A stretch of DNA of 44,423 nucleotides from WHTX01 sp038255145 (GTDB lineage Bacteria; Actinomycetota; Acidimicrobiia; Acidimicrobiales; CAIXPF01): NCBI GenBank assembly GCA_038255145.1, contig JBBSLP010000054.1, positions 1 to 44,423 of the forward strand. The letters run 5' to 3'. Below the pieces are notes generated by a model, which was not told the DNA's origin, made no database searches, and saw nothing but the letters and a program-made list of their open reading frames with translations. The stretch's first letter is position 1. The number at the start of each line of letters is the position of its first letter. The position numbers and the translations under genes are program-made. Of the stretch, positions 43,418-44,423 are shown piece after piece.

Positions 43418-44380
43418 CTACTCGACGACGAGGCCGCCGGGGTGGGCCCTCACCGCGTCGCTGCTGTCAGCGCCCAGGAGCTGGGGCAGGGTGGCGGCCA
43501 CCCAGCGGTGCAGCTCGGCCGGTGCGGCCGCGAGGGCCAGGGCGGCGGCGGGGGAGCGTTCGTCGAGGGCGTAGCCGAGCACGACGGTGTTGCGGGACCG
43601 GCTGGCCGCCCACAGCACCCAGGCCGCGGGGACCGATGCGGCCTGCTCGACGATGACCTCGTCGTAGGTGGTGCCGTAGATGGCGGGGTTGCCCATGAGC
43701 TGCCCCCAGGTGCACAGCACGATCTGGGCCCCGCTCAGCGCGGCGGCTGAACGAGCGCTGAGCTCGGCCTTCGCCGCGGTGAACTCGGCAGCCAGGGCCA
43801 CGGCGGCCTCGTCCCGCTCGGGCATGGGGGCGCTGTCGGCGAGCGGGGACCCGGCCAGGGCCGGCGGCCCGGGGATGGCGGACGGGGGATCGACGGCGAC
43901 CCCGGTCAGTCGGGCCAGCTCGGTGGCCAGCCGGTTGCGGTCGTTCTGGACGTGCACGGCCACGCGCTCGGCGGTGGCGTGGGCGGTCCGAAGTCGGCCC
44001 AGCTCACGGTCAGCGGCGGCCACGGGGCCGCGCCCGGGGACCTCGCGGGCGCCAGCCTGCGCCGCGGCCAGCTCGGCCAGGGCGGCGTCGCGCCGGTCGA
44101 GTCGCACGGTGGCCACCTCGGCGGCGACGGCCAGGTCGGCGACGTTGCTCTCGGCCAACCGACCGACGCCCACCGCACTGGCTGCGGCCTCGGAGGTGGC
44201 CTCCTCGACGGCCCGCACGGCCTCGTCGACCCGACGGTGTCGGGCCCGGGCATCGTCGAGGGCCCGCACGGCCTGGCGGGCCGCGGTGTGGGCCTCGGAC
44301 GCGGCCCGGGACGCAGCCAGGTCACGGGCCAGGTCGGCGTCGGCCGCGGCCAGGGCCTGGTGGCAGGCCTCGACCGTCAT
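43418..44380 (-). CDS. Coiled-coil protein with degenerate SF1-helicase-like C-terminus (may extend past the window)
   Basis: At least 320 residues. The first 170 or so are Ala/Glu/Arg-rich heptad-like helices typical of a coiled coil. The C-terminal 110 residues read LSGAQIVLCTWGQLMGNPAIYGTTYDEVIVEQAASVPAAWVLWAASRSRNTVVLGYALD. This follows the pattern of superfamily 1 (DNA2/NAM7-type) helicases around motif II, where the norm is 'D.VIIDEA...VLVGD'. Here DEA is EQA and VGD is LGY, so the ATPase residues appear lost. An ATG at 44380 follows GGAGG, but the frame stays open to the window edge, and the Walker A half may lie outside. Function unknown. Confidence 0.55.
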   Translation of the reverse strand: MTVEACHQALAAADADLARDLAASRAASEAHTAARQAVRALDDARARHRRVDEAVRAVEEATSEAAASAVGVGRLAESNVADLAVAAEVATVRLDRRDAALAELAAAQAGAREVPGRGPVAAADRELGRLRTAHATAERVAVHVQNDRNRLATELARLTGVAVDPPSAIPGPPALAGSPLADSAPMPERDEAAVALAAEFTAAKAELSARSAAALSGAQIVLCTWGQLMGNPAIYGTTYDEVIVEQAASVPAAWVLWAASRSRNTVVLGYALDERSPAAALALAAAPAELHRWVAATLPQLLGADSSDAVRAHPGGLVVE

Positions 44381-44423
44381 GACACCTCCGTCGGCGGCGA
44401 CCCCGTCCGAGGTGTCGGCGTCC

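Overview
The window is very GC-rich DNA (strong G/C at third codon positions, frequent GTG starts, one TTG start) from an actinobacterium. Acidimicrobiia (Iamia/Ilumatobacter-like) is my best guess, based on the base composition, the DUF222-HNH gene, the Thr-rich sortase and lipoprotein surface proteins, the two-domain CaiB/BaiF CoA-transferases and the acyl-CoA carboxylase pair. This is inferred from style, not from a marker gene. I see no tRNA, rRNA or CRISPR array.

Layout. (1) Bases 1-142 are the tail of an IS982-type insertion sequence. (2) Bases 300-20711 form a catabolic island, nearly all on the + strand: a Rhodococcus-type amidase, a GntR/HutC regulator, a complete dipeptide/oligopeptide-type ABC importer (two ATPases, lipoprotein binding protein, two permeases), a small AtzG/GatC-like subunit, four consecutive paralogous AtzE-like amidases, an MFS transporter, a frameshifted DHA2 transporter, an SDR dehydrogenase on the - strand, and a second paralogous MFS transporter. 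(3) 20829-23279 is a two-domain CaiB/BaiF CoA-transferase. (4) 23521-29100 encodes exported proteins: a choice-of-anchor A protein with a sortase signal, an SGNH-hydrolase lipoprotein, and two tandem seven-repeat FG-GAP propeller proteins. (5) 29208-32869 is an acyl-CoA carboxylase (beta then alpha). (6) 32984-38992 holds a small charged protein, a PilT-like ATPase, a metallo-beta-lactamase-fold hydrolase, a second two-domain CoA-transferase and a VOC protein. (7) 39265-40506 is a DUF222-HNH protein with an unusual upstream iteron array. (8) 41185-43352 is a divergent pair: an M20 carbamoylase/amidohydrolase and a PaaG-like enoyl-CoA hydratase/isomerase. (9) The right edge holds a coiled-coil protein with a degenerate helicase-like C-terminus.

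How the island may work (inference). The ABC importer would bring in an amide- or ureide-containing oligomer. The amidases would release ammonia or amines from it, with the small subunit translationally coupled to the first AtzE-like enzyme. The MFS proteins would move substrate or product, and the GntR/UTRA protein would sense a ligand. The most novel signal is a directional 40-nt element of constant length found 44-66 nt upstream of four start codons in this island: amidase 1, gntR, amidase 5 and MFS2. It explains why physically separate pieces may form one regulon. Elsewhere, six genes carry a TANNNT box 6-8 nt before a start codon with no Shine-Dalgarno, consistent with leaderless transcription.
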